Assembly (NCBI GenBank): GCA_019638615.1
Contig: JAHBTL010000032.1
Span: 21,555 to 85,554 of the forward strand
Reading direction: 5' to 3'
From: Chitinophagaceae bacterium
GTDB taxonomy: Bacteria > Bacteroidota > Bacteroidia > Chitinophagales > Chitinophagaceae
DNA length: 64,000 bases
The notes beneath the pieces are model-generated. The model had not been told where the DNA came from and made no database searches. It worked only from the letters and a program-made list of their open reading frames with translations. The position numbers and the translations under genes are program-made. Shown here one piece after another: positions 25,353 to 35,827 of this stretch (the first letter of the stretch is position 1; every line of letters begins with the position of its first letter).

Positions 25353-25636
25353 TTAATATTATTTCTAAATTATTAAGTCTATCTATTACAATAGTAGCTA
25401 CTTTTTTTTAATGGTAATACAACATCTTCATGCAGGACTACAGATAGTTATGGAGAGAAAATTTTTCTCGCGGCGATAACGGCGATGCGGCGGCGCAGAG
25501 ATATATCCGTTATGGTTTTCTTTGCGTTCGCTGCCCCCTTTGCATTCGTTGCGTGAAACCCATACCAGTATACATAGGATGAAATGGAACTTTGTATAAG
25601 CAAAAACCCTTATAATGCACACGCTATTGCGGAGCA

Positions 25637-27469
25637 TTAAAGATTATCGGGGTATAACGGCATCCTGGTTACTCTGTGAAATGCAGTAGCACTGGAAGCC
25701 GAAACAGCCATTTCAAAAATCACTTCTTTTGTTAATGGATCAATCTCTACAATACGCCCTCCAAAGCCTTTACCGGTGGGCACTCCCATTCCCGGGCAAA
25801 ACATAATATGACCGGTTTGTGAAAGATATTGAACACCCGACAGCGCCTGCGAAAAGCACTCCGGGCCTCTTTCTTTACCGTAGGACCATACTTGTTGTAC
25901 CGTTTTCCCTGCTTCATCAATCTTGTATTCCACCACGCGGCTGTAATTGTTTTCGCTGGTAAGGGCATTGGATACCCAGTTTCGGTTGTACCCGTTATCA
26001 AACACCAATATATTTCCGTTGGGTAAAGCTACAGGCGTATGTGGCCCCCATGGCCAGTCAAAGCCATCGGCGTCAGCATCTCCATCCACAACTGACGGGT
26101 CTGTTATTGGATTTCCTTTTTCGTCAATGGGGCTTAATAAATAAGGTTGATATTTTGTACTCCAGTATTTATGAGGAGATATAAGCCATTGCAGATTGCC
26201 TGTATGTGTAAAGCTGATGATCCCCTGGTAACGCATGGTGGCCAGCAAATCATCTCCAATTTCCGTAATCGAATTGTTATGCGCCCAGTTTGTTGGATTT
26301 TGTGAAAACTGCGGCGGTGTAATACCATCAGGCTTTACGTAACGGGAAGTATCTATCATGGTAGAAAGATCCCATTCTTTTACAACGGAACCGCCGGACG
26401 GACCCAGTTCTATAATAAAATCATTTACACGCGGCTGTCCATTCACCAAACGTGCATTTGATTTTGATACGGTAATTAAAAAATTCCCGTTTTTTGCTTC
26501 AGCAACTTCGTGATGAAAAGTATATCCGGCTTTTTGAAGATCCCATTGGTGCAATAAATTCCCAAACATATCTATTTCCACAATCCGCTGTTGCATTTGG
26601 TCACCGGAAATAAAAGTTCCTTTTTTAGTGCGCTTTAAGCCAATAGAAGCCGAGAGCTGTTGCAGATCGGGAGATGATTTCAGCAGTAATATCCAGCGTA
26701 CTTCTCCCTCGCTATCCAGCATATAAGGTATGGATAAATCCAGTTCACTCATACCGGGATAGCTGACTAAATTTACTCCCGGTTCCATTTTCCCGGGTTG
26801 TGCCTTTATTACCTGTATCAAGGGAAAATCCTGTACAGGGAGGGCTTTCGTACGAATCTGAATTTGTGTTGTACCGCGTATATTACCGTCTTTATCAGTG
26901 AAGCTGAGATCAACCTTATTATCGTAATCAGGATATAAGCCAAAAACCGGAATGCTTTGACGTACGGTATTGGTTTGACACAAATGTGTAATGGTTCCGG
27001 CTTCAGCATTTTTTCCATGAACAGTAACTTTTATATGCCCGTAAGTTGGTAACTGAACGTCTACTATCGCAGCAAGCGGGCTGTAGCCCGATGGATTAAC
27101 CTGTATGCTTTCCACTATAAAATCCAATGACCCCCCTTTGGATGGTATGGTAAGTTTAGATCCATCACTGAACGTAAGAACGGTTTTCCATTGTTCGGTA
27201 TCTTTCTCAATGTTTGTAATTTCCTGCTCGGCAATCCTCAGCTCGCCTGTTTCAAAATTAAAAATATACGATCCGCCTTCTTTCGAAAAACTGTTTAAAA
27301 GGCTGCCGGCATCAATCAGGGTTTGCAACGACTGTTTCGATTTAATTTCAACCGTTAAATCTTCATTTTTGTTTGAACATGAAAAAGATAAAACTACCAG
27401 GCCAAAAATGAGGCCCGGTAGTTTCAAACATTTAACAATACTCACATTCAATTTGCTTATTAACGCCAT
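25637..27469 (-). CDS. Aryl-sulfate sulfotransferase-like lipoprotein
   Basis: 610 residues. A hydrophobic N-terminus with lipobox FSC (VVLSFSCSNKN) precedes a domain resembling ASST_N and then a beta-propeller (residues about 240-600) with the His-rich positions of the PF05935 family: GYTFHHEV, NPTNWAHNNSI, WPWGPHTPVALPNGN and AFHRVTRMPLYP. Characterised enzymes move sulfate between phenolic compounds without PAPS. Its start overlaps the SusD stop by 10 bp, so it belongs to that operon and may act on the ligand that SusCD imports. Confidence 0.85.
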   Translation of the reverse strand: MALISKLNVSIVKCLKLPGLIFGLVVLSFSCSNKNEDLTVEIKSKQSLQTLIDAGSLLNSFSKEGGSYIFNFETGELRIAEQEITNIEKDTEQWKTVLTFSDGSKLTIPSKGGSLDFIVESIQVNPSGYSPLAAIVDVQLPTYGHIKVTVHGKNAEAGTITHLCQTNTVRQSIPVFGLYPDYDNKVDLSFTDKDGNIRGTTQIQIRTKALPVQDFPLIQVIKAQPGKMEPGVNLVSYPGMSELDLSIPYMLDSEGEVRWILLLKSSPDLQQLSASIGLKRTKKGTFISGDQMQQRIVEIDMFGNLLHQWDLQKAGYTFHHEVAEAKNGNFLITVSKSNARLVNGQPRVNDFIIELGPSGGSVVKEWDLSTMIDTSRYVKPDGITPPQFSQNPTNWAHNNSITEIGDDLLATMRYQGIISFTHTGNLQWLISPHKYWSTKYQPYLLSPIDEKGNPITDPSVVDGDADADGFDWPWGPHTPVALPNGNILVFDNGYNRNWVSNALTSENNYSRVVEYKIDEAGKTVQQVWSYGKERGPECFSQALSGVQYLSQTGHIMFCPGMGVPTGKGFGGRIVEIDPLTKEVIFEMAVSASSATAFHRVTRMPLYPDNL

Positions 27470-29082
27470 AAAGGATGTTGTTGTATTGCTGAATTTGCGT
27501 TTATTTCGGATTGGGGGATGGGAAGATAGTAGTGCTTTTGCTGGAAATTATCAGCTCCCTGCTTTTTGTTATCTACAAAGATCTGCTTCATCTGGACATA
27601 AGGATACCAGCGCTTCAAATCGAAGAAACGATGACCTTCAAAGAAAAATTCCAGCTCATTCTGTTTTACTACTTCAGCCATCAGTTCATCAGCATTGCTC
27701 CAGGTTTTATTGGCAAGTCCCGCCCTGTCTCTTATGCGCTTTAAATCTGCTGCGGCATCGCCGGTGTTTCCGTTTTTAATACATGCTTCTGCATGCAGCA
27801 ACAATACTTCGGCAAAACGCATCATACGCAGGTTATTGTTTTGATTATTCTGATCGTACATGCTGTTGGCATCCGGTACGTTCTTATAAAAGTTTGTATA
27901 TTTTTTTATAAGAAAACGACCAGGCTTACCGCTGACCACAGGATAGTCAGGCTCTCCGCGCTGGCGTTTACCTTCTGCATCCTGCCACATCTGGTCAAAG
28001 GAGTGATTACCAAACCATGCGCCATCTGCTACGTTATCATTATAATCAGAATATTTCCAGAAAAAGCTGGTGTACATTCTTTTGTCGAAGCGGGTATCAG
28101 AACCTGCAGGACGTTCTTCTGCAATAAAATCTCTTACAACAGAAGCACTCGGCATCCATTTAAACCATCCACCGGTTCCGGCAGAACCAACAAAGTTAGG
28201 AATGACAAATCCCTGTGTGCTTGTAGCCGATTCAGAACCCCATGACCCTGAACCAAACTTCCCGTCGTACAATATTTCAAAAACCGATTCCTGGTTCAGC
28301 TCCGTGTTCTCATTAAAATTATCATCGTAGTTGGCCACCAGGTCGTAGTTATACGGGGCTTTTAATAAAGTCGCAAGCTCTGTTTCAGCGCTCTGGTAGT
28401 TTTGGGTATACACATAAGCTTTACCCAAAAACGCAATTGCTGCCCCTTTGGTCACCCTTCCGGCCTCCTTTGCATCTCTTGTAACAGGTAAAGCGTTTTT
28501 TGCAGTGGTAAAATCCGCTATTACCTGTTTCCAAACTTCCGTTTCGGGCGATGATGGTTTCATTGCCCCATCGGGATCATCACCCGCGGGAAGCAATCTT
28601 AAAGGCACATCACCAAAATTAGAAACCAGTAAAAAATAATACAACCCTCGCAAAAAGCTTGCTTCACCAATCAACTCATTCTTTTTATTCTCATCCATTT
28701 TCACATTCACAATATTCTTCAAAAACACATTGGCGCGGTTTACTCCATTATACAATCTGCCAAAATCACTTTCGCCGGTATTGGGAGTGTTGGTAAAACT
28801 TGTTGGCTGCCAGTTAATCACTTCTTCACCTAATATGAACCAAACATCATCAGCACGGTTCATGGTGTGCCAGCCTGTATATGCACCATAGTAGCCATAC
28901 ATCTGTCCCCTGATGGATGAATATATAGTAGGTATAGCTGACTGTGCATTTTCTTCAGTGGTCCAAAAAGTTTGCTCAACCCGCTGGTTGGGATTTATTT
29001 TATCTAAAAAATCTTCTTTGCATCCGCCCAGCAACAAAACTGCAGTTGCAATAGCAGATATTTTTTTTATCGAAGCTTTCAT
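27460..29082 (-). CDS. SusD/RagB-family outer-membrane lipoprotein (locus 1)
   Basis: 540 residues. Lipobox LLGGCKEDFLDK, then the usual SusD opening (NPNQRVEQTFWTTEENAQSA), TPR-like helices and the ending ELEFFFEGHRFFDLKRWYPY, YLPIPQSEINAN. It captures the ligand at the cell surface and hands it to the SusC channel encoded 50 bp upstream. The neighbouring arylsulfotransferase and phosphatase suggest a modified aromatic or ester ligand rather than a plain glycan (inference). Confidence 0.95.
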   Translation of the reverse strand: MKASIKKISAIATAVLLLGGCKEDFLDKINPNQRVEQTFWTTEENAQSAIPTIYSSIRGQMYGYYGAYTGWHTMNRADDVWFILGEEVINWQPTSFTNTPNTGESDFGRLYNGVNRANVFLKNIVNVKMDENKKNELIGEASFLRGLYYFLLVSNFGDVPLRLLPAGDDPDGAMKPSSPETEVWKQVIADFTTAKNALPVTRDAKEAGRVTKGAAIAFLGKAYVYTQNYQSAETELATLLKAPYNYDLVANYDDNFNENTELNQESVFEILYDGKFGSGSWGSESATSTQGFVIPNFVGSAGTGGWFKWMPSASVVRDFIAEERPAGSDTRFDKRMYTSFFWKYSDYNDNVADGAWFGNHSFDQMWQDAEGKRQRGEPDYPVVSGKPGRFLIKKYTNFYKNVPDANSMYDQNNQNNNLRMMRFAEVLLLHAEACIKNGNTGDAAADLKRIRDRAGLANKTWSNADELMAEVVKQNELEFFFEGHRFFDLKRWYPYVQMKQIFVDNKKQGADNFQQKHYYLPIPQSEINANSAIQQHPLWR

Positions 29083-29132
29083 TTATATCGTTTTAATAAG
29101 ATGAATATTATGGTAACCTGATGGGCGACTGT

Positions 29133-32100
29133 TTAAAAACTTACCTGCAAACCAACAATAATTGTTCTGGCCAATGGGAAACGACCATGATCGGTGCCGG
29201 CTGTAAGCGTGCCGGAGCCACCTCCGTTTTGTCCATTGTTTTGTCCAAGGTCGGGAGTATAGCCTTTATATTTTGTTATGGTAAACAGGTTTTCACCTGC
29301 AACATAAATTCTTCCAGATCTTATAGTCGCCTTACTTTTTAGTGAACTTTGAATGGTATATCCCAACTCAAGTGTTCTTAATCTGAAGAATGCCCCGTCT
29401 TCAATCCAACGCTCACTTACACGGCGCCAGTTCATATTTTTATCCTGCGGTGTAAAGCGCGGAATACTTGTATTGGTATTAGATGACGTCCAGGAATTTA
29501 ACAGGTCTGTAGAGAAGTTGATAATCTCGTTTGTAGATTCCATTCTTGCTCTTGTATAGTTATAAATTTTATTACCATACATACCATCGAAAAAGAAAGA
29601 AAAGTCGAAGCCGCTATATTCCAAACCACCTCTTATGCCATAGGCCATCTTGGGAAAAGGACTACCCACATACTGACGGTCGTCTTCTGAAATTTTTCCA
29701 TCGTTGTTGAAGTCAACAAACTTAATATCTCCTGCCTTTGCATCAGGTTGTATTACATCACCGCCGGGGTTCTTATAGCCTTGCGCTTCTGCATCAGACT
29801 GGAAGAGCCCGTCTGTTTTTATTACCCAGAAGCCGCCGATAGGATAGTCAACTTTTGCCCAGGTAATAGTGCCTTCCCCCTGGGGATTGTAACCGCCGAA
29901 CTCCTGTATATTACCTACAGTTACTGCTTTTACCCTGTTTCTTACAGTAGAGGCGTTTACCCCGATGTTGTAATTTACTTTGCCTGCTGAACCCCTGTAG
30001 TTAACCAGCAATTCAAAACCTTTGTTCTCAATAGTGCCCGCGTTCATTGTGGGTGTTCCACCCAATCCTGCTGAAGGCGGCATATTGATACCCAAAAGTA
30101 TGTTGCGTGTTTCCCTTACATAATAATCAGCGCTTAAAGAAAGCTTATTGTTCAGAAAAGCTGCATCTAAACCAATGTTGCTGGTACGTGTTTCTTCCCA
30201 TGTAAGATTTTGGGGAGAAACCCAGTTAACGCCGGTGCTTGCACCCTGCCACCAGCTTTCATTGGAGCCGCTTCCCTGCAAATAGTTGATACCGCTTGTA
30301 ACAATGCTCTGTGTTGAATAATTACCAATTTCCTGGTTACCGAGCTTACCGTAGCTGGCGCGGAGCTTTAATTCATTAATACTGGTTTTTGCAGTTTCAA
30401 AGAATTTTTCATTGGCAATATTCCAGCCTACGGCTACTGACGGGAATACACCATAACGATGTCCGGGAGCAAAACGGGAAGAACCGTCGCGGCGTATGGA
30501 AGCGGTAAACAAATAGCGAGAATCGTAGCTGTACATCAACCTTGAGAACATAGATACCAAAGACGACTCCTGTAAACTTCCATTTGTATTTTGTTCAGTA
30601 GGAGATCCGGCATCAATAACATTGGTCCCATAAGGGATATCCCTGCGGCTCAGGCCAAATCCACGATTGGAGTTTTCCTGTGCGGAATAACCGGCCAAAA
30701 ATGAAATGGTGTGTTTATTAAAACTATTGTCATAATGCAAGGTGTTTTCCGCTAACCACTGGTTATTGAAGAATGCATTTTCACCCAGGTATGATTTAAC
30801 AAGACCTGAGCCGAAGTTATAGGCATCGTTGTAATTGTAATTGCGGCCGTTGGTTCTGTTAATACCGAGATTGAATTTATACTTCAAACCTCTTAAGCCT
30901 AAATCTACTTCTGCATAAGCATTCACAAGAATATCTGTTTGGTAGGTATGCCAGTTGTGCAGTTTCAGGTATCCAACAGGATTATCCAGGTTTTTCATCC
31001 AGGGTGCAAATGGCGCATATCCACCCAACTGATCAGCATCTAAAACCGGAATCATTGGGTTCTGACGCAATGCATCCGTAATAGTGAAGTCAGAATATTG
31101 CCTGTCGCCCGATCTTAGCAGCAAGGTATTTCCGACACGCAAATGATTTTTGAAAAAGCCAAATGTGTTTTTAGAACGGATATTAAAAGCTTTATATCCT
31201 GTGTTAAGCAGAATACCTTTTTGATCAAGATAACCTGCAGACAGGCTGTAAGTTGAGCGTTCTCCGCCGCCTGAAACATCCACATTTATTTTACTAACCG
31301 GCGCTGTGCGGTATATTTCATCCTGCCAGTTAGTGCCATTGCCCTGAAAATCCAGGGCTTCCTGCGGCAGGTACCCGGACTCTTTCATAATGTTTTTCCA
31401 CTGTTGTGCATTCATTACATCTAATTTCTTAGTAACAGACTGCACACCTGTGTAAGCATTCACGCTTATAACGGTAGGGGAAGATTTACGCCCGCCTTTT
31501 GTTGTAATTAACACCACGCCGTTAGCGGCACGTGAACCGTATATTGCTGCGGCTGATGCGTCTTTCAATATTTCTATGGAAGCAATATCAACAGGATCAA
31601 TCAGGCTGATATCGCTGTATACTCCATCTATTACATATAACGGTGTGTTTGATCCGAGTGAACTTAACCCACGGATGTTAATACTCATTCCTGATCCTGG
31701 CTGACCGCCCATATTAGATACGGTAACGCCGGCAACCCTGCCCTGCAAAGCACCTGCAGCGCTTTTGGCAATATTCGCCTGCAAGTCCTTGCCATTTACT
31801 GAAGCTACTGCACCCGTAAGATCTTTTCTTTTTACGGTTCCATATCCTACAACAACAACTTCTTCCATGCTTTTATCGGCGGGCGCCAATTGCAGATTGA
31901 TGGTGTCATTATTTCGTACTGTTACTTCCTGGTTAATGTATCCTATAAATGAAATTTCAAGCACACTGTTTTCGGGTGCTTCAATAGAGAAAGTTCCATC
32001 AGCAGCAGTAGATACCCCGGAGGAACTACCCTTAATGCTAATGGTAACACCCTGTAATGGTTGCCCGTTTTCGTCAGTTATTCTACCCTTAACCGTATAG

Positions 32101-32483
32101 CTGCTGAACTCCCTGCTTGCCGCGCTTAATACAACGAGGTTATCGTTCATAATGCGGTAGCGTAAGGAGGTATTGCTGAGCACCGTATTAAGCACAGCCT
32201 GTATAGAGGCCTTTTTTACATCCAGGTTAATCCTGGTATCCTTAGGTAATTGAGCATCTTCATATAAAAACCTGTAATCGGTTTGCCTTTGTAAAATGTT
32301 AAACAGCTTTTTAAGCTCAACATTCTTTACGGAAATGCTTATATCGCTCTGCGAATAACCGGTGGCAGAAGCCTGGAGACATACTACAATTAAAAAGATT
32401 GCAGTTAATTTCATGATAATAAGCAGTTTGAGAAATTTTGGACAAGTATCCCCAACTGATGGGAATACAATCATTTTTTTCAT
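29133..32483 (-). CDS. SusC/RagA TonB-dependent transporter with STN domain (locus 1)
   Basis: 1116 residues. After the signal region (ending ATGYSQ) come an STN domain (residues about 50-112), a carboxypeptidase-regulatory-like domain (VKGRITDENGQPLQGVTISI), the plug with VVVGYGT, YVIDGVYSD and EILKDASAAAIYGSRAANGV, and a long barrel ending in Phe (IIVGLQVSF). The STN domain signals ligand binding to the FecR-type anti-sigma factor encoded upstream. The fit with the ECF/FecR pair next door is complete. Confidence 0.96.
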   Translation of the reverse strand: MKKMIVFPSVGDTCPKFLKLLIIMKLTAIFLIVVCLQASATGYSQSDISISVKNVELKKLFNILQRQTDYRFLYEDAQLPKDTRINLDVKKASIQAVLNTVLSNTSLRYRIMNDNLVVLSAASREFSSYTVKGRITDENGQPLQGVTISIKGSSSGVSTAADGTFSIEAPENSVLEISFIGYINQEVTVRNNDTINLQLAPADKSMEEVVVVGYGTVKRKDLTGAVASVNGKDLQANIAKSAAGALQGRVAGVTVSNMGGQPGSGMSINIRGLSSLGSNTPLYVIDGVYSDISLIDPVDIASIEILKDASAAAIYGSRAANGVVLITTKGGRKSSPTVISVNAYTGVQSVTKKLDVMNAQQWKNIMKESGYLPQEALDFQGNGTNWQDEIYRTAPVSKINVDVSGGGERSTYSLSAGYLDQKGILLNTGYKAFNIRSKNTFGFFKNHLRVGNTLLLRSGDRQYSDFTITDALRQNPMIPVLDADQLGGYAPFAPWMKNLDNPVGYLKLHNWHTYQTDILVNAYAEVDLGLRGLKYKFNLGINRTNGRNYNYNDAYNFGSGLVKSYLGENAFFNNQWLAENTLHYDNSFNKHTISFLAGYSAQENSNRGFGLSRRDIPYGTNVIDAGSPTEQNTNGSLQESSLVSMFSRLMYSYDSRYLFTASIRRDGSSRFAPGHRYGVFPSVAVGWNIANEKFFETAKTSINELKLRASYGKLGNQEIGNYSTQSIVTSGINYLQGSGSNESWWQGASTGVNWVSPQNLTWEETRTSNIGLDAAFLNNKLSLSADYYVRETRNILLGINMPPSAGLGGTPTMNAGTIENKGFELLVNYRGSAGKVNYNIGVNASTVRNRVKAVTVGNIQEFGGYNPQGEGTITWAKVDYPIGGFWVIKTDGLFQSDAEAQGYKNPGGDVIQPDAKAGDIKFVDFNNDGKISEDDRQYVGSPFPKMAYGIRGGLEYSGFDFSFFFDGMYGNKIYNYTRARMESTNEIINFSTDLLNSWTSSNTNTSIPRFTPQDKNMNWRRVSERWIEDGAFFRLRTLELGYTIQSSLKSKATIRSGRIYVAGENLFTITKYKGYTPDLGQNNGQNGGGSGTLTAGTDHGRFPLARTIIVGLQVSF

Positions 32484-32565
32484 AATTTTACTAATCTTAA
32501 GTTTAAAGAATAGGTATATGCTACCTGCCAGGGATCGCTATACCTTTTTACGTTAAGTATCAAAG

Positions 32566-32587
32566 GAGAGATGTAACAGCATCTCTC
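32566..32587. terminator. Hairpin between fecR and susC (locus 1)
   Basis: 8-bp arms GAGAGATG/CATCTCTC with a 6-base loop and flanking A and T runs. It may partly end transcripts of the sigma/anti-sigma genes before susC. Confidence 0.45.
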
Positions 32588-32640
32588 TTTTTGTCAGGGA
32601 TGAGTATCTTTTTTCAAGCCATATGCAGTTTGGGTTTTGG

Positions 32641-33759
32641 TTATTTAATATATACCGTATTTCCTTTTATTTCGAATTGAAAACTATTGGTGAATTGTAA
32701 CCCTTGCAGCGCTGTCGTTATATCTTCTTTTTTAAATGCCCCTGAGAAATTCTTGTTTGCCAGCTCTTTGTTTGTCAGCACTATTTCCACATTGTACCAT
32801 TTCTCCATTTTGCTGATCACCTCGGTAAAAACTTCGTTATCAAAAACCAGCTCGTTCTGCACCCATGATATTTCAGGAATGATATTATACCGGCTGCCGT
32901 CCAGTTGCTGAATGTGGTAAAGATTATGTTTTACTGAGGCTTTTTCCGGCTTTGGCGATTTAGCAACAACAACACCACCGGCGGTATCTGCATCAGCCAC
33001 ATCGAGCACAATTTTTTCATTGGGCTTCAGCAGTATTTTTCTTTCCGGGTCTTTATTGGTTGTCAGCTCCACCGCCCCGCGTATAAGTGAAGTTTCTACC
33101 CGGTTATTATCGGGATAGCTCCTCACATTGAAGGCAGTACCTTTCACCCAGATATTGACATTTTTAGCATGCACTACCATCGGCACATCCGCGTTATGGG
33201 CTACATCAAAGAAAGCTTCGCCGATCAGCACTACTTCTCTTTTATTTACTCCAAAATCCGCATTATAGGTAATGCGGCTGTCGCTGTTCAGCCAAACAAT
33301 GGTTCCATCCGGTAATACGGTTTTAGACCTGGTACCCGGCATGGTATTCATTTCATTGGTTATCGCTGCGCTTACAACGCCCTGCGCCTTATCATTTTTC
33401 TGTAAGAAATATATTGTGGATGCTGCAGTAATGAGGAGTACAGCGGCAGCGGCCATCCATTTTCTATACAGGTAGAGTACCGACGGACGGGATGGCAACA
33501 CTTCGGATGCGGTATAGCCCGGGAAATCTGCAGGAAATTCTTCGCTGAGCTTTGACTGAAGTTTTTGCCATTGGGTGTTTTTTTGCTCACTGCTGCGCTG
33601 CTGCTGAACCGGGTGCTCAAAGAAATGGGTGTACAGTTCTGCCTTATAAGCCATTTCCGGATCATTGTTCAGCAACTGCTGCAGCTCTCTCAACTCATTA
33701 AGTGTCGCTTCACCTGAGAGCTTTCTTGAAATTAAATGCCAGATATGGTTATTCATCAT
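32641..33759 (-). CDS. FecR-family anti-sigma factor (locus 1)
   Basis: 372 residues. Cytoplasmic N-terminal helices (residues 1-105), one membrane segment (WMAAAAVLLITAASTIYFL, about 108-126), FecR domain (MPGTRSKTVLPDGTIVWLNS to VKGTAFNVRSYPDN) and a C-terminal DUF4974-type domain (FDNEVFTEVISKMEKWYNVE, FSGAFKKEDI). It holds the ECF sigma factor until the STN domain of the SusC contacts it. Confidence 0.94.
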   Translation of the reverse strand: MMNNHIWHLISRKLSGEATLNELRELQQLLNNDPEMAYKAELYTHFFEHPVQQQRSSEQKNTQWQKLQSKLSEEFPADFPGYTASEVLPSRPSVLYLYRKWMAAAAVLLITAASTIYFLQKNDKAQGVVSAAITNEMNTMPGTRSKTVLPDGTIVWLNSDSRITYNADFGVNKREVVLIGEAFFDVAHNADVPMVVHAKNVNIWVKGTAFNVRSYPDNNRVETSLIRGAVELTTNKDPERKILLKPNEKIVLDVADADTAGGVVVAKSPKPEKASVKHNLYHIQQLDGSRYNIIPEISWVQNELVFDNEVFTEVISKMEKWYNVEIVLTNKELANKNFSGAFKKEDITTALQGLQFTNSFQFEIKGNTVYIK

Positions 33760-33836
33760 ACGTTCCGATAGATATGCTTACCTGAAGGATCCGGAAATAA
33801 AAAGAATCCCCTAAAAGCGAAAGAAAAAAATGAAAA

Positions 33837-34400
33837 TTATTTTTCAAGCAGGAAAGAAAGAGACTGGGTGATCTTTTTGGCCGCTATAGCCATCTGGGCG
33901 TCAATGGTTTTAACCGAAATGTTCAATATCTGCGCTATCTCCTTGTACTTTAACCCATCTTCGCGTACCAGCTTAAAAATGAGCCGGCATTTGGGCGGCA
34001 GGCTTTCAATAGCCTTGTGTATGTATTTCAGCACCTCTTTTGAAACCAGCAGGTCTTCGGGGGTTTGGGCGGTAGCCGCCGCACTTTCCAGATTCAGATC
34101 ATCCAGATTAAAATCCGCTATTTGTTTATTGCGGGTAAGATGTTTGATGCAAAGATTTTTTACCGAAACATACAGGTATACTTTCAGGTTTTCTATTTCA
34201 GGAAGACGGCTCCTGTTACGCCAAACATTTATAAACACGTCCGACACAATTTCCTCCGCAACAACTTCATCTTTCACAAAACAAACAGCCAGGTTGAACA
34301 ATGAGTCGTTATAATGAAAAAACAACTTTTCATATGCCGCTCCATCGTTAAACAATGCTACCCGCTCAACCCAGTATTGTATCTGCAGTTCGTTTTGCAT
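33837..34400 (-). CDS. ECF RNA polymerase sigma factor (locus 1)
   Basis: 187 residues from ATG 34400 (MQNELQIQYW); the frame is open 11 codons further, without support. Region 2: AYEKLFFHYNDSLFNLAVCF, EEIVSDVFINVWRNR. Region 4: IESLPPKCRLIFKLVREDGL, KYKEIAQILNISVKTIDAQM. Typical Bacteroidota SusCD-associated ECF factor, activated through FecR. A TAATTTG-like element lies a few bases before the start. Confidence 0.94.
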   Translation of the reverse strand: MQNELQIQYWVERVALFNDGAAYEKLFFHYNDSLFNLAVCFVKDEVVAEEIVSDVFINVWRNRSRLPEIENLKVYLYVSVKNLCIKHLTRNKQIADFNLDDLNLESAAATAQTPEDLLVSKEVLKYIHKAIESLPPKCRLIFKLVREDGLKYKEIAQILNISVKTIDAQMAIAAKKITQSLSFLLEK

Positions 34401-34493
34401 GGCGAAGCAAATTAGTATTTTCTCCGCAACCACAACACAACACCATTATTTATTCTTTTTTCAAAAAGAAACATCATTGTGGTAATTGTCCTT

Positions 34494-35501
34494 TTAATTT
34501 TTAATGAGCAGGTTTCGCCTGGCACTATAATCCATTAAATATCCTCTTTTACCGGGCGCACTCAGGAAAGAGCAGTTCACCAGCGTTTCCACCTTGTCCT
34601 GCCTCAATAAAAAAGGCTCCAGCAATTTTTCCAGGCGGTCTTCTCTCACACCTATCCGTTTGGCAAACTCCGCAAAATCCTGCCGGCCCCGGTGATGCGT
34701 TTTTTTAAATGTATCTGATGCAAAACCGTCTGCAAATAATCCACGGTCTAAAGCAAAGTCAGTATCATCTACATGCAACCTTGTATTTACCAGGTCGTAT
34801 GCGGGGCTTAGGAAATAATCGCCGGTCTCGTTCTCCAGCAGGGAAAAGTTTTTTAAATGCGCATCGCCGTTCAAAAAAAGGTAGTTGAACAGCACCAATA
34901 CAAAATATTTTTCAATTTCTACCCGCCATGCAGGAACATACCGTCTTATCAGCTCCGCTGCCTCTTCGTAGGAAGAATCATATTTAAAATCGGCCCCTGC
35001 CGTGTCTTTTGTTTTACCTGCAAGTGTGGCAAAATCTTCTTTTCCCCACCTGTCGCCGTCGGGCTTTACATCGAACCTGCGGGTAATATACGCAGGGGAG
35101 CCATTTTTAAAGAAGATCATCCCGCTTTCGGCAGTATTGATGCCGTACACCTGGGCTGCTATCTGCATGGTTACATGCTCATTGGCAGGTACCTGGTCTA
35201 CTTTCTTCAGATCCCGGGGCACGGGCTTCAAAATATAGGTACCCTGTTCGCCTGCTTCGGTAAGCCGCAATTTGTTTTTGCTTAGCAGTAAAGACATTTT
35301 TTCCTGCACGCCCGATATGGAGATGCGCTTACGGTTCTCTATAAACTTTGCGGTATCTTCCTCATTTACCTGTGGCGCGTCATAAGGCAGTACATGGCTC
35401 ACTTTTTTATTATCAAACATCCTGCGCAGGAATGCAGGGCTATACGTGGTAAACCTTTCTGCAAGGCTGCCGGGGCAATATTTTATTTCGGGAAAGCTCA
35501 T
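34494..35501 (-). CDS. hipT: HipT-like Ser/Thr kinase toxin
   Basis: 335 residues of the HipA C-terminal kinase fold without the N-terminal subdomain. The Gly-rich loop reads RISISGVQEKMS, with the SIS motif (61-63) whose serines are autophosphorylated in Escherichia coli HipT. The catalytic block is LFLNGDAHLKNFSLL (211-218 core) and the metal-binding block is SPAYDLVNT. Known relatives phosphorylate an aminoacyl-tRNA synthetase and stop growth. It overlaps the hipS stop by 4 bp (ATGA). Confidence 0.88.
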   Translation of the reverse strand: MSFPEIKYCPGSLAERFTTYSPAFLRRMFDNKKVSHVLPYDAPQVNEEDTAKFIENRKRISISGVQEKMSLLLSKNKLRLTEAGEQGTYILKPVPRDLKKVDQVPANEHVTMQIAAQVYGINTAESGMIFFKNGSPAYITRRFDVKPDGDRWGKEDFATLAGKTKDTAGADFKYDSSYEEAAELIRRYVPAWRVEIEKYFVLVLFNYLFLNGDAHLKNFSLLENETGDYFLSPAYDLVNTRLHVDDTDFALDRGLFADGFASDTFKKTHHRGRQDFAEFAKRIGVREDRLEKLLEPFLLRQDKVETLVNCSFLSAPGKRGYLMDYSARRNLLIKN

Positions 35502-35827
35502 GATGCTTCTATTGGTTTAACGGTAACAGCGCCTATAGTATCATACTGTGCCGTAGCAGCAAGCAATCCAAAGTTATCCGCTTCATCTATTTTAAGCAGG
35601 CGGCTTTGCAATTGCCGGTTTACGCCTTCGGAAAGCATGTTAAAAAAAAACGGGAATAAAGCCTTAGCCTGGTATTCCTGCAGCGATTTGGGAAGCGTGA
35701 GGCTTATTGCCGGTTTATTACTATCGGCAAAATAAGCATCATCGTACCTGAATACATATTTATCCCGGCTTAACTCTGTAAGCGTTCCTGCATATTCTTT
35801 ATTCCTGTAAACAGCCAGTTTTCTCAT
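35498..35827 (-). CDS. hipS: HipS-like protein (HipA N-terminal subdomain)
   Basis: 109 residues: MRKLAVYRNKEYAGTLTEL and then ISLTLPKSLQEYQAKALFPF, FFNMLSEGVNR. This is the HipA N-subdomain-1 fold (PF13657) as a stand-alone protein. In the characterised HipBST system this piece is the antitoxin. It has a 4-bp overlap with both hipB and hipT, so the three are translationally coupled. Confidence 0.88.
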   Translation of the reverse strand: MRKLAVYRNKEYAGTLTELSRDKYVFRYDDAYFADSNKPAISLTLPKSLQEYQAKALFPFFFNMLSEGVNRQLQSRLLKIDEADNFGLLAATAQYDTIGAVTVKPIEAS

